A stretch of 64,000 nt of DNA from Sphingomonas sp. PP-F2F-A104-K0414 (GTDB taxonomy: Bacteria; Pseudomonadota; Alphaproteobacteria; Sphingomonadales; Sphingomonadaceae): contig NZ_SLYD01000005.1 in the NCBI RefSeq assembly GCF_004340945.1, forward strand, positions 248,001 through 312,000. The letters run 5' to 3'. Each line of letters begins with the position of its first letter. Within the stretch, counting starts at the first letter, position 1. Shown here piece after piece: positions 26,189 through 35,413 of the stretch. Both the position numbers and the translations under genes were made by a program. The notes below the pieces were generated by a model. That model made no database searches and had not been told where the DNA came from. It saw only the letters and a program-made list of their open reading frames with translations.

Positions 26189-27787
26189 TCAGCTGGTCGG
26201 CAGCGCGGTGCAGGCGCTGCTCGTCGTCCCGAAGCTCGCGCGGTTCGAGTTGCAGGTCCAACCGCGATACCAGGTGTCGGTGCTGCCGTTGACCGCGCCG
26301 ACATAGTTGGTGTTGACGAGGAACGACGTCCCGGTCGGGTTGAGCGTCGCGGCGTTGAACGCGGTGGTCGTGCTCGATGCGCCCGCGGGGAGGAAGGTGC
26401 CCGTGACGGCCGAGCCGACCGCGGCGCTATCGGTGTTGTTGGTACCGGCGCGGAAGAGCGCCTGCTGCTCTTCTACCGTCACGGTGATGCCGTTGACGGT
26501 GGTCGTCGCATACGGCGTCAGGCAGCTGAACACGACCGAGTTGAACACCGGCGGGCCCTTGTCCTGCAACGTCGTGTCGGCAGGACGGATGGTCGTCTTG
26601 CCGCCCGCATCGGCGCCAGCGATGACGTTGAGGCACGCGCTGTTCGGGTTGCTGACGATGCCGTTGACGAAGGTCGCATCGGCACCACCGCGCAGACGGA
26701 TCGCCGCGTTGGTCGCGGTCGACGTCTCGATGAAGGTGAAGTTGGCGAGCGTGTAAGCCTGGCGCGGCAGCGCGTCTTCCGAGCCGTTCGAATCGATCTC
26801 GGTCGAATAGTTGTCGGTCTGCGTGTTGGTCGGCTTTTGGATCGCCAGCACGAACTGGACGAAACCCTGCCAGCCGACATCGGTATCCAGGCCGTCATCA
26901 TCCGAACCCGTCAGCACCAGATAGCGCAGATTGCTGCGGCCGCCGAAGATCTCGATGCCGTCGTCCGAGCTGTTGTGGACCTGGATGTGATCGAGCGTCG
27001 TGCCCGAGCCGGTGCCGCCGAGCGTCAGGCCCTGAAGCTCGTTGTTCGGGCTGATGACGGTGCCCGAATAGCGGATCTGGACATAGCGGATGCTGCCGCT
27101 GCTGTCGGTCGGCGTCGCGCCGCCGTACAGCGCGGTGCTGGTGCCCTCGACGACGTTCTCGCAGGCCACGTTGCCACCGGGGACAGTATTGTTGCAGTTC
27201 GAGATCGGTGCACGACCGGCCAGGATGATGCCGCCCCACAGGCCCTGCGATTCGTCGGTGACTCCGCCGGTGATGTTCGCCTGCGCAGTGAAGATGATCG
27301 GCTGCGTCTCGGTGCCCTCGGCGATCAGCTTCGAGCCGCGGTTAACGACCATATAGTCATTATCCGCATTGGTCGTGTTGGCATAAACCAGCGAGCCGGC
27401 TGCGATCGTCAGCGTGGTCGCGATCCCGCCCGGTGCGCTGCCTGCGCCGCCGATGTCGACGCCGACGTCGACGCGTCCGTTGATTTCATAGGCGACGCCC
27501 GCGGCCTTTGGCAGGCTCAAGGCTGACGTGATCAGCGACGGCAGGCGGCACGAGCGGTAGTTGCCGAGGATGCCGACATCGGTGGTGCCGGTCGGGCACG
27601 ACGTCGCGGGCGTGCCTGCGGTTGGGGTAGGAGTCGGCGTGGGCGTCGGGCTCGGCGTCGGCGTACCCGGTACGACGATCACGCCTTCGCCCGGCGACGC
27701 GACGCTGTCCGCGCCATCGCAGGCCGAGAGGGCCATGCAGGCAGTGCCGGCGAGCAGAACAAGACTCGTGCGCTTGAAGATGGTCAT
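26189..27787 (-). CDS. Large surface/secreted lipoprotein, candidate ElpS-like phosphate-starvation protein
   Basis: A 532-residue lipoprotein: signal with lipobox LSAC23 (MTIFKRTSLVLLAGTACMALSAC), a Pro-Thr linker of about 20 residues, then a Gly/Asn/Thr-rich beta domain with spaced short repeats (YMVVNRGSKLIAEGTETQPI, GLWGGIILAGRAPISNC, DDGIEIFGGRSNLRYLVLTGSDDDG) that suggests a right-handed beta-helix. It is low in charge and cysteine-poor, like extracellular proteins. Six 11-bp-phased PhoB-like half-sites lie upstream, and it is followed by a TonB receptor and the 12-gene T2SS cluster. Caulobacter ElpS is an outer-membrane lipoprotein induced by phosphate starvation and encoded next to 12 T2SS genes; the context match is close, homology is not proven. 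Confidence 0.75.
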   Translation of the reverse strand: MTIFKRTSLVLLAGTACMALSACDGADSVASPGEGVIVVPGTPTPSPTPTPTPTPTAGTPATSCPTGTTDVGILGNYRSCRLPSLITSALSLPKAAGVAYEINGRVDVGVDIGGAGSAPGGIATTLTIAAGSLVYANTTNADNDYMVVNRGSKLIAEGTETQPIIFTAQANITGGVTDESQGLWGGIILAGRAPISNCNNTVPGGNVACENVVEGTSTALYGGATPTDSSGSIRYVQIRYSGTVISPNNELQGLTLGGTGSGTTLDHIQVHNSSDDGIEIFGGRSNLRYLVLTGSDDDGLDTDVGWQGFVQFVLAIQKPTNTQTDNYSTEIDSNGSEDALPRQAYTLANFTFIETSTATNAAIRLRGGADATFVNGIVSNPNSACLNVIAGADAGGKTTIRPADTTLQDKGPPVFNSVVFSCLTPYATTTVNGITVTVEEQQALFRAGTNNTDSAAVGSAVTGTFLPAGASSTTTAFNAATLNPTGTSFLVNTNYVGAVNGSTDTWYRGWTCNSNRASFGTTSSACTALPTS

Positions 27788-27875
27788 TCGAGAGACTCCC
27801 GGTCGAAATCGTTGATCTGATGGATCGACTCAGGCTCCCCCCTGCCGACCTCGATTAGGCGACTATGCGGAGCGC

Positions 27876-27938
27876 GTGACGTTACGATGCGATTTGGATG
27901 ACGCTTGCATGACCATGATGTGACGAATCGATGACATC
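27876..27938 (-). promoter_or_regulatory. Extended Pho box (six 11-bp-spaced half-sites)
   Basis: On the plus strand ATGAC/GTGAC-type motifs begin at 27876 (GTGAC), 27887 (ATGCG, degenerate), 27898 (ATGAC), 27909 (ATGAC), 27920 (GTGAC) and 27931 (ATGAC): exactly 11 bp apart each time. Read toward the lipoprotein gene they are GTCAT/GTCAC repeats, the half-site and spacing of PhoB boxes (CTGTCAT-N4-CTGTCAT). A CATAGT -10-like hexamer follows at 27868-27863, the right distance for PhoB-dependent initiation. Three tandem PhoB dimers could bind. Confidence 0.85.
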
Positions 27939-28085
27939 GTTTGCGCAGCGTGGGTTGAAACCTACGCTTTCGAACACATCTCTTCCGATCCGGCGCGCGA
28001 TGATTTACAGGCGCCGTCAGCGTCACTGCCCGCGCATTCCTGCGTCGGGGCGGTCAGACCGATATTACAGGATTATTCTACGACA

Positions 28086-28421
28086 ATGGCCTCTTTCAAG
28101 GACCCCAGCTTCCAGGACCGCACAAGCAGCGCAGCCGCCGCCAAGCAGAAAGCGCTCGAAGCGCTGAAGGCCAAGCCGCCGATCGACGAGGCGGTCGTTG
28201 CCGAGCGCCTCGCCGCGCGTGAAGCCAAGGAACTGGCCGAGCGCGAGAAGCGCGCCGCCAAGCGTGCCGCCGAGGACGAAGCCAAGGCTGCCAAGAAGGC
28301 CGAGGCCGAAGCGGCTGCTGCAAAGAAGCGCGAGGCCGAAGCCAAGGTCGAGCTAACCGACGCCGAGAAGAAGGCGATTCGCGACGCGAAGTATGCCGCG
28401 CGGAAGAATAAGAAGAAGTAA
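28086..28421 (+). CDS. DUF6481 family protein
   Basis: A 111-residue protein, MASFKDPSFQDRTSSAAAAK start, almost wholly alanine, lysine, glutamate and arginine. From residue 20 on it is one predicted charged helix with AAREAKELAEREKRAAKR-type heptads, ending in a lysine cluster. It matches the sphingomonad DUF6481 family; the function is unknown, but the composition suggests nucleic-acid or ribosome association. It is divergent from the Pho-controlled lipoprotein (298 bp between starts). Confidence 0.75.
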   Translation: MASFKDPSFQDRTSSAAAAKQKALEALKAKPPIDEAVVAERLAAREAKELAEREKRAAKRAAEDEAKAAKKAEAEAAAAKKREAEAKVELTDAEKKAIRDAKYAARKNKKK

Positions 28422-28457
28422 GTCGCGTGCGCGGATCCGTCTCGGCGGATCCGCCCA

Positions 28458-29321
28458 CTACAGCGCGCGCCCTGCTACCGCGCTGAGTTTCGCCACCAGC
28501 GACGGATCGCGGGCATCGCGCGCGGTGATGATCGCGGTGTCGAGACACGTGTCGATCGGCGAAGCCTCGCGCTCCATCGGCAAATTGCGCAGCAGCGCGA
28601 TCACCATCGCGCGGGCCTTTGCCGCATTCGCGCCGAGTTGCGCCACGACCTGTGCGACGTCGACGCCGGCCTCGTCGTCGCGCCAGCAATCGTAATCCGT
28701 CACCATCCCGACCAGCGCGTAGGGAAGCTCCGCCTCCCGCGCGAGCTTCGCCTCGGGCATCGCGGTCATGCCGATCACGTCGCAGCCCCATTGCCGGTAG
28801 AGCCGGCTTTCCGCGCGGGTCGAGAATTGCGGGCCCTCCATCGCGAGATAGGTGCCGCGGTCGTCGACCTGCACGCCGGCTTCTCGCGCGGCGTCGGCGG
28901 CATAACGCGACAGCCGCGGGCAGACCGGGACGGCCATCGAGACGTGCGCGACCAAGCCGGTACCGAAGAAGCTCGACGGTCGCCGCTTGGTGCGGTCGAT
29001 GAACTGGTCGACGACAGTGAAGCTGCCGGGCGGGCGGGCCTCGACCAGCGAGCCTACCGACGATACTGCAAGAACGTCGGTGACCCCGAGCCGCTTCAGC
29101 GCGTCGATGTTTGCGCGCGCGTTGAGCTCCGAGGGGGAAATGCGATGCCCTCGGCCGTGCCGCGGCAGGAACGCGACACCGACATGGCCGACGCGACCGG
29201 TATAGATCGCGTCCGACGGTTCGCCCCACGGGGTCTCGACGGTCTGCCAGCGCCCATCCTCGATACCGTCGACCGCGTACAGTCCGGAGCCGCCGATGAT
29301 GCCAATCGTCCAGCCGCTCAC
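28458..29321 (-). CDS. mtnP: S-methyl-5'-thioadenosine phosphorylase
   Basis: A 287-residue PNP/MTAP-family phosphorylase: phosphate-binding GIIGGSGLY near the start, RHGRGHRISPSELNARANI, and the substrate-region TAMPEAKLAREAELPYALVGMVTDYD. It cleaves methylthioadenosine with phosphate to adenine and 5-methylthioribose-1-phosphate (methionine salvage). The GTG start overlaps the permease stop (GTGA), so the two are co-translated. Confidence 0.94.
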   Translation of the reverse strand: MSGWTIGIIGGSGLYAVDGIEDGRWQTVETPWGEPSDAIYTGRVGHVGVAFLPRHGRGHRISPSELNARANIDALKRLGVTDVLAVSSVGSLVEARPPGSFTVVDQFIDRTKRRPSSFFGTGLVAHVSMAVPVCPRLSRYAADAAREAGVQVDDRGTYLAMEGPQFSTRAESRLYRQWGCDVIGMTAMPEAKLAREAELPYALVGMVTDYDCWRDDEAGVDVAQVVAQLGANAAKARAMVIALLRNLPMEREASPIDTCLDTAIITARDARDPSLVAKLSAVAGRAL

Positions 29322-30709
29322 TTAGCGAGCGCCCTCGGCCGTGCGTAGACGAAGTAGATCGCGAGGCCGAGCAGGTTCCACAGCCCGAAATACAGCTGCG
29401 TCTTCGAAGGCAAGCTGAAGAACAGGTACAGGCAGCCGAGGATCCCGATCGTACCGACCAGCGTCGCGGCCGGCGCGCGGAAGGTGCGGAGCGCGTCGGG
29501 CGCACGGCGGCGCATCACGAGCATGCAGGCGCAGACCGCGACGAACGCCGCGAGTGTGCCCGCGTTGGCCAGCGCGGCGATCTCGGCGAGCGGCAAAAGG
29601 CCTGCGATCACCGCGACGATCGCCGCGGTGATCCAGGTGATGCGGACGGGGGCACCTCGCCTGGAGACCTTGGCGAGGCTCAGCGGGAGCAACCCGTCGC
29701 GTGCCATCGTGAAGAAGATCCGGCTCTGGCCGAACAGGAACGCGAGCAGCACCGTCGGCAACGCGATCACGGCTGAGGCGCCGAGGAAGGTCGCGAACCC
29801 CGGCCGGCCGATCTCGCGCAGGATCAGCGCGAGCGGCTCGGCGCTGCCGGCGAACTTGGTGTGCGACAGCGCGCCGACCGCGGCGACCGCGACGAGGATG
29901 TAGATCGCGATGCACGCGACCATCGACCCGACGATCCCGATCGCAAGATCGCGGCCGGGGTTCTTGGTCTCCTCCGCCGCGGTCGAGATCGCGTCGAACC
30001 CATAGAACGCAAAGAAGATGATCGCCGCCGCCGCCATGACGCCGCGCTCGGCGCCGTCGGGCTGGACCGCCTTGGGGAAGCCATAGGGCATGAACGGGTG
30101 GAGGTTGGCGCTGTTGAAATAATGCAACGCGATGAACACGAACACGGTCAGCGCGATCATCTTCACAGCCACCAGCACCGCGTTGAGCGTCGCACTTTCG
30201 CGCGTGCCGAACGACAACACGCCAGCGACGACCGCGATGATGAAGATGGCGGGGACGTTGAGGATGCCGCCAAGTTCGGGGCTGAGCGTCAGCGCCTCGG
30301 GAAAGCCGAACGCACCGCGCAACAATGGCGCGGCATAGCCCGACCAGCCTACCGCGACGGTCGACACGACGAGCGAGTATTCGAGGATGAGGCTCCAGCC
30401 GATCACCCAGGCGATCAGTTCGCCGAGCACGACATAGCTGTAGGTGTAGGCGCTGCCCGACGCCGGGATCATCGTCGCCATCTCGGCATAGGCGAGCGCC
30501 GCGCAGGCGCAGATCCCACCGGCGATGATGAAGGAGAGGATCACCGCCGGCCCCGCGAGCCCTGCCCCCACGCCGATCAGCGTGAGAATGCCGGTGCCGA
30601 CGATCCCGCCAACCCCCATCGCCACCAGATGCGGCCACGACAGAGTGCGCGCGAGTTGATGCTCGGGCGGCTGCTCGGTGACGATTTTTCGGCGAAACAG
30701 ACTGGCCAC
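29318..30709 (-). CDS. APC-family amino acid permease
   Basis: A 463-residue permease with 12 membrane segments. The start GTG at 30709 is behind AAGGGG; the first membrane helix carries the APC signature MGVGGIVGTGILTLIGVGAG. PASGSAYTYSYV in helix 3 and FFAFYGFDAISTAAEETKNPGRD in the helix 6 region place it near cationic/aromatic amino acid transporters (YfnA/CAT-like). It is upstream of and overlaps mtnP; the substrate may relate to methionine salvage but is not shown by sequence. Confidence 0.88.
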   Translation of the reverse strand: MASLFRRKIVTEQPPEHQLARTLSWPHLVAMGVGGIVGTGILTLIGVGAGLAGPAVILSFIIAGGICACAALAYAEMATMIPASGSAYTYSYVVLGELIAWVIGWSLILEYSLVVSTVAVGWSGYAAPLLRGAFGFPEALTLSPELGGILNVPAIFIIAVVAGVLSFGTRESATLNAVLVAVKMIALTVFVFIALHYFNSANLHPFMPYGFPKAVQPDGAERGVMAAAAIIFFAFYGFDAISTAAEETKNPGRDLAIGIVGSMVACIAIYILVAVAAVGALSHTKFAGSAEPLALILREIGRPGFATFLGASAVIALPTVLLAFLFGQSRIFFTMARDGLLPLSLAKVSRRGAPVRITWITAAIVAVIAGLLPLAEIAALANAGTLAAFVAVCACMLVMRRRAPDALRTFRAPAATLVGTIGILGCLYLFFSLPSKTQLYFGLWNLLGLAIYFVYARPRALAK

Positions 30710-30799
30710 GGATATCCCCTTTTGTTGCGCGGGAAGTGGCACAGGACGGGACCGGGGGGCAAGGCCAGTAGCCAACCACCTACCCGAGCGCCAATATCC

Positions 30800-30901
30800 T
30801 CCCCGGCGGAGGCCGGGGTCCAGTTGGTAAGGCCATCGTGACGATGCGCAGCGCTATGTCAGCAGCGTTTACCAACTGGGCCCCGGCCTTCGCCGGGGTG
30901 G
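30800..30901. repeat. Palindromic repeat, family C
   Basis: Arms ccccggcggaggccgggg-tccagttggta and taccaactgg-gccccggccttcgccgggg. Together with the family B copy at 30941-30995 it fills the 306-bp non-coding gap between sufA and the permease; I see nothing else in that gap. Confidence 0.9.
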
Positions 30902-30940
30902 TAGAAGGGGTGACAAAATTGAAAGGCAATCCGCTCGTCC

Positions 30941-30995
30941 TTGTTCTCCCGCGAAGGCGGGAGCCCAGTCTGGGTCCCCGCCTTCGCGGGGAAAC
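30941..30995. repeat. Palindromic repeat, family B
   Basis: ttgttctcccgcgaaggcgg with core cccagtctggg and arm ccccgccttcgcggggaaac. It is downstream of sufA, 39 bp after a family C copy. Confidence 0.9.
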
Positions 30996-31015
30996 ACGCT
31001 ACCTTACGGCAGCTC

Positions 31016-31369
31016 TCAGACGGTAAAGCTTTCCCCACACCCGCACGCGCCCTTGGCGTTGGGGTTCTGGAACACGAACCCAGCGGTGAAGTCGTCCTCG
31101 ACCCAATCCATCGTCGACCCGATCAGATACAGGATCGACCCACCATCGACGAACAAGGTCCCCCCTGGCGTATCGATCCGTTCGTCGAAAGGCTTGGTCT
31201 CGGTGACGTAATCCACCGAATAGGCCAGCCCCGAACACCCACGCTTGGGCGTCGACAGCTTGACCCCGATCGCATCTTCCGGAGCCCGCGCCATAAGGTC
31301 GGCGATCCGCGCATGCGCCGTCTCGGTGAGGTTCAGCGCCGCCGGCCGTGCTCGCAATGTCGTCGCCAT
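31016..31369 (-). CDS. sufA: Iron-sulfur cluster assembly carrier SufA (A-type)
   Basis: A 117-residue A-type carrier with the three cluster cysteines C45 (RGCSGLAY), C109 and C111 (GACGCGESF). It receives Fe-S clusters from SufBCD and hands them to target proteins. The ATG at 31369 has GGAAGGA upstream; the longer open frame to 31507 only reads through a palindromic repeat and lacks conserved sequence. Last gene of the suf operon. Confidence 0.93.
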   Translation of the reverse strand: MATTLRARPAALNLTETAHARIADLMARAPEDAIGVKLSTPKRGCSGLAYSVDYVTETKPFDERIDTPGGTLFVDGGSILYLIGSTMDWVEDDFTAGFVFQNPNAKGACGCGESFTV

Positions 31370-31382
31370 GATCGTCCTTCCT

Positions 31383-31501
31383 TCCCCCCTCCCGTAAGCG
31401 GGAGGGGCCGGGGGTGGGCTCCCGGCCAGCCACTCATAACCGTCGGTCGCGAGGTGAGCGCGTGCCCACCCCCTGCCCCCTCCCGCTTGCGGGAGGGGAA
31501 A
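31383..31501. repeat. Palindromic repeat, family E, between sufT and sufA
   Basis: Arms ccctcccgtaagcgggaggg and cctcccgcttgcgggagggg. It begins 3 nt after the sufT stop and ends just before the sufA ribosome-binding site, so it separates the two genes without entering either. Confidence 0.85.
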
Positions 31502-31503
31502 AG

Positions 31504-31965
31504 TCAAAGCATCCCGAGCTCTAACTTAGCCTCATCCGACATCTTCTGCGGATCCCAGGGCGGATCCCAGACCAGGTTCACTTCCGCAAACCCGACCCCC
31601 GGCACCGACCCGACCCGCATCTCCACCTCCGCCGGCATCGACTCCGCGACCGGGCAGTTCGGCGTGGTCAGCGTCATCGCCACCACCGCATGCCCGTCCT
31701 CGGTCACCTCGACGCCGTAGATCAGCCCCAGATCGTAGATGTTCACCGGAATCTCAGGGTCGTAGATTTCCTTCAGCGCCTCGATGATCGCATCGTACAC
31801 AGCGCCGCCGGGCTCGACCGGCGAGTCCACCTGCGGCTTCTGCGCCAGGAAACCGGCCAGGTAATCCCGCTTCCGGTCTGCGTCGGAGTCCGTCTCCATC
31901 ACGACGCGCGCCTTGGGCGGCGATGCGACAGAGTCCACTTCCTCGATCTCGAACCGATCGCTCAT
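31504..31965 (-). CDS. sufT: SUF-associated DUF59/MIP18 family protein (SufT)
   Basis: A 153-residue protein. The variable first 50 residues are followed by the MIP18/DUF59 domain: ALKEIYDPEIPVNIYDLGLIYGV, TLTTPNCPVAESMP (conserved Cys) and VNLVWDPPWDPQKMSDEAKLELGM. SufT-type proteins assist Fe-S cluster maturation, in some species in place of other carriers. The ATG overlaps the sufS stop by 4 nt. Confidence 0.9.
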   Translation of the reverse strand: MSDRFEIEEVDSVASPPKARVVMETDSDADRKRDYLAGFLAQKPQVDSPVEPGGAVYDAIIEALKEIYDPEIPVNIYDLGLIYGVEVTEDGHAVVAMTLTTPNCPVAESMPAEVEMRVGSVPGVGFAEVNLVWDPPWDPQKMSDEAKLELGML

Positions 31966-33302
31966 CCAAAAATCCTCGTTACTCGCTCGATACCGCGCAC
32001 CAGCGCCTCGACGTCCGCCGGCCCGTTATACACGCCAAAGCTCGCGCGTGCCGTCGCCTCGACGCCCAGCGCCTCCATCAGCGGCTGCGCGCAGTGATGG
32101 CCGGCACGGATCGCGACGCGCTCCTCGTCCAATATGGTGCCGATGTCGTGCGGATGAACCCCCTCGATCGTGAAGCTCACGATGCCAGCGGAGTCCGCCG
32201 GGCCATAGAGGCGCACCGAATTGATTCCCGACAGCGCGTCGCGCGTCGCCGTCACCAGCGCGGTCTCGTGCGCGTGGATCGCGTCGAGGCCGATGCTCTC
32301 GACATAGTCGATCGCCGCATGCAACCCGAGCGCGCCGACGATATGCGGCGTCCCCGCCTCGAACCGACCCGGCGGCGGCGCGTAGGTGGTCCGGGCGAAC
32401 GACACCTTGTCGATCATCGACCCGCCGCCCTGGTAGGGAGGCATCGCGTCGAGCAGCTCGGGCTTGGCCCACAACACGCCGATCCCGGTCGGCCCGTAGA
32501 GCTTGTGCCCGGAGAACACATAGAAATCACAGCCGATCGCCTTCACGTCGACCGCGATCCGCGGCACCGACTGGCATCCGTCGAGCAAAATCTTCGCCCC
32601 GACCGAATGCGCGATCTCGGTAGCGCGCTTGGCGTCGAGCACCGACCCGAGCACGTTCGAGACATGCCCGAGCGCGACCAGCTTGTGCGCCGGCGTGATC
32701 ATCCGCTCCATCGCGTCGAGATCGATGCGGTGGTCGGGGGTCAACGGCAACACGTCGATCGCGACGCCGAGGCGCTCGGCGATCATCTGCCACGGCACGA
32801 TGTTCGAATGATGCTCGAGCATCGAGAGCAGGATGCGGTCACCAGCCTTTAACTGCGTTCCGGCCCAGCAGGTCGCAACCAGATTGATCGCCTCGGTAGC
32901 ACCGCGCACGAACACGATCTCGTCCGACGAACCTGCGCCGATGAAGCGCGCAACGGCCTTCCGCGCAGCCTCATAGGCGACCGTCATGTCGGCCGAGCGC
33001 TGGTACACGCCGCGATGCACAGTCGCGTAGGTCTCACCATACGCGCGCGTAATCGCGTCGACCACGACCTGCGGCTTCTGCGCAGTCGCGGCGGTATCGA
33101 GATACGCCCAACCTTCTGGGATCGCGGGGAAGTCCGACAGGCGGTTGAGCGCGTCCTCCCCGGAACGGGGAGGGGGACCGCGACGCGCAGCGGCGGGGTG
33201 GAGGGGGGCTTCCACAGACGCTACGCCCAGTGGAGAACCCCCTCCACCAGCTGCGCTGGTCCCCCTCCCCGTGCCGGGGAGGATTTCTGTCACGTCATTC
33301 AC
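31962..33302 (-). CDS. sufS: Cysteine desulfurase SufS, with repeat-encoded N-terminal tail
   Basis: A 446-residue class V aminotransferase-fold desulfurase: PLP lysine K267 in FYVFSGHKLYGPTGIG, catalytic Cys C404 in RAGHHCAQPL. It takes sulfur from cysteine for cluster assembly. The GTG at 33302 overlaps the sufD stop (GTGA). Residues about 6-50 are encoded by the family A palindrome 33153-33285; the conserved protein starts near residue 52 (LNRLSDFPAIPEGWAYLD). No ATG, GTG or TTG lies between, so the tail appears to be translated; it explains the excess over the usual 405-420 residues. No sufE/sufU partner is in the window. Confidence 0.93.
   Translation of the reverse strand: MNDVTEILPGTGRGTSAAGGGGSPLGVASVEAPLHPAAARRGPPPRSGEDALNRLSDFPAIPEGWAYLDTAATAQKPQVVVDAITRAYGETYATVHRGVYQRSADMTVAYEAARKAVARFIGAGSSDEIVFVRGATEAINLVATCWAGTQLKAGDRILLSMLEHHSNIVPWQMIAERLGVAIDVLPLTPDHRIDLDAMERMITPAHKLVALGHVSNVLGSVLDAKRATEIAHSVGAKILLDGCQSVPRIAVDVKAIGCDFYVFSGHKLYGPTGIGVLWAKPELLDAMPPYQGGGSMIDKVSFARTTYAPPPGRFEAGTPHIVGALGLHAAIDYVESIGLDAIHAHETALVTATRDALSGINSVRLYGPADSAGIVSFTIEGVHPHDIGTILDEERVAIRAGHHCAQPLMEALGVEATARASFGVYNGPADVEALVRGIERVTRIFG
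33153..33285. repeat. Palindromic repeat, family A, inside the 5' end of sufS
   Basis: Begins tcctccccggaacggggagg and ends ccgtgccggggaggatt, with inner arms around ggaggggg/ccccctcc. It is nearly identical to 34372-34505 in sufD. It starts 16 nt after the sufS GTG and is open in frame. Confidence 0.9.
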
Positions 33303-34518
33303 AACGCCCGCTCCAGCCACGCGTCCGCATCCGCCACGAAAGCCTCGCGCACCATCTCGTCCGCGATCTGCACGAACGCATCGCCGACGAACGCGCGCGT
33401 AAGCAGCGCCTGCGCCTTGGCATGCGGGATGCCGCGGCTCTGCATGTAGAACAGCGCACGCTGGTCGAGTTCGCCGACCGTCGCGCCATGCGCGCACTTC
33501 ACGTCGTCAGCGAAGATCTCCAGCTCGGGCTTCAGGTTCACCGTCGCGGTGCGCTGCAACAGCAACCCGCGGAGCGACTGCACCCCGTCGGTCTTCTGCG
33601 CATCGCGCGCGACCTCGACCCGCGCCGCAAGGCTCGCGGTCGACTTGTCCGCCGCGACCGCACGCCAGATCTGCTTGCTCTGCCCGTTCAGCGCCGCATG
33701 TCGCACCGACACCGCGCACTCCTGCCGCTGGTCGTTCCGCGTCAGCAACGCCCCGCCATATTCGGCAAACGCGTCGTCGCCCGTCACCGTGATAGACCCA
33801 TCGATCCGCGTCCCGGCATCGCCCGCGCCCAACACAGTGACGATCAGGCTCGCCTCGGCACCGATCTCGACCTCGTCGCGCAACGACACGAAACCACCGG
33901 CCTGAAGCAACCGCACCGCGCGCGTCAGCTTCGCACTTTTGCCAAGCATCATCCGCGTCGACCGGTTCGACCAGCCAGCCCCGACATAGGTCTCGACCAC
34001 CGACGCGCTCGCTCCAGCGACGAGAACGATCTCCGCGGGAAGCTGGTTATCGCCACCCGTCGCGATGTGGACGATCTGGATCAGTTCGGTCGTCGCATCC
34101 GCGTCGACGCGCAAGGACCAGCCCAGGCCGGTCGTCCGACGTCCGAGCGCGTGCGATCCGCCGTCGATCGGTACGATCGTGACGTGCCGCAGATCGCTGC
34201 GCCCCTCGTCGAGCACGCCATCGACGAACACCGCCCGCGCACCCGGCAGATCGAGAAACCACTCGCGAGCATCCAGCGCAACACCGCGCGGCAGTTCAGC
34301 CGCCGCCGCAATCGCCGCCGGATCACCCCAGCGCCACGCCTCTTCACGCGTCGAGGGAAGTTCGGCCCTCAAATCCTCCCCGGCACGGGGAGGGGGACCG
34401 CGACGCGTAGCGGCGGGGTGGAGGGGGGCTTCCACAGACGCTACGTCCAGCGGAGAACCCCCTCCGCCAGCTTCGCTGGTCCCCCTCCCCGTACCGGGGA
34501 GGATTTGCGACAAGCTAC

Positions 34519-34522
<4 letters not shown>
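33299..34522 (-). CDS. sufD: Fe-S cluster assembly scaffold SufD, with repeat-encoded N-terminal tail
   Basis: A 407-residue SufBD-family scaffold subunit with the beta-helix core (for example LVAGASASVVETYVGAGWSN) and the C-terminal helical domain CAHGATVGELDQRALFYMQSRGI. It forms SufBC2D. The GTG overlaps the sufC stop (GTGA). Residues about 6-51 come from the family A palindrome 34372-34505. Conserved SufD sequence begins at ELPSTREEAWRW. A TTG right after the repeat is a possible alternative start, but its Shine-Dalgarno spacing is only 1 nt. Confidence 0.92.
34372..34505. repeat. Palindromic repeat, family A, inside the 5' end of sufD
   Basis: Begins aatcctccccggcacgggga and ends ccgtaccggggaggattt. 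The copy in sufS (33153-33285) matches over its whole length with few changes. It starts 17 nt after the sufD GTG. Confidence 0.9.
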
Positions 34523-35262
<740 letters not shown>

Positions 35263-35321
35263 CGAATGTAGCCCAATTCCAAATCTCTAAAATGCGAGGC
35301 GTCAATTACGCCAACCCTACC

Positions 35322-35403
35322 CCGTCATTCCCGCGAAGGCGGGAATCCACCCATCCGCATGCGCGAAAGGCGGAGTGGATTCCCGCCTTCGCGGGAATGA
35401 CGG
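35322..35403. repeat. Palindromic repeat, family B, between sufB and sufC
   Basis: Arms cgtcattcccgcgaaggcgg-gaatccac and gtggattc-ccgccttcgcgggaatgacg. It could form a strong hairpin in the suf mRNA between sufB and sufC and so alter their relative levels. Confidence 0.9.
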
Positions 35404-35413
35404 AACGGGGGGC

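Noticed and set aside
31370-31507. N-terminal extension of sufA through the family E repeat
   Set aside because: Here a good ATG with a GGAAGGA site follows the repeat, so the read-through form is not needed.
19234-34505. Frameshift or assembly error as an explanation for repeats at gene starts
   Set aside because: All four genes remain open from the coupled start through the repeat to the stop; errors would be expected to break some of the frames.
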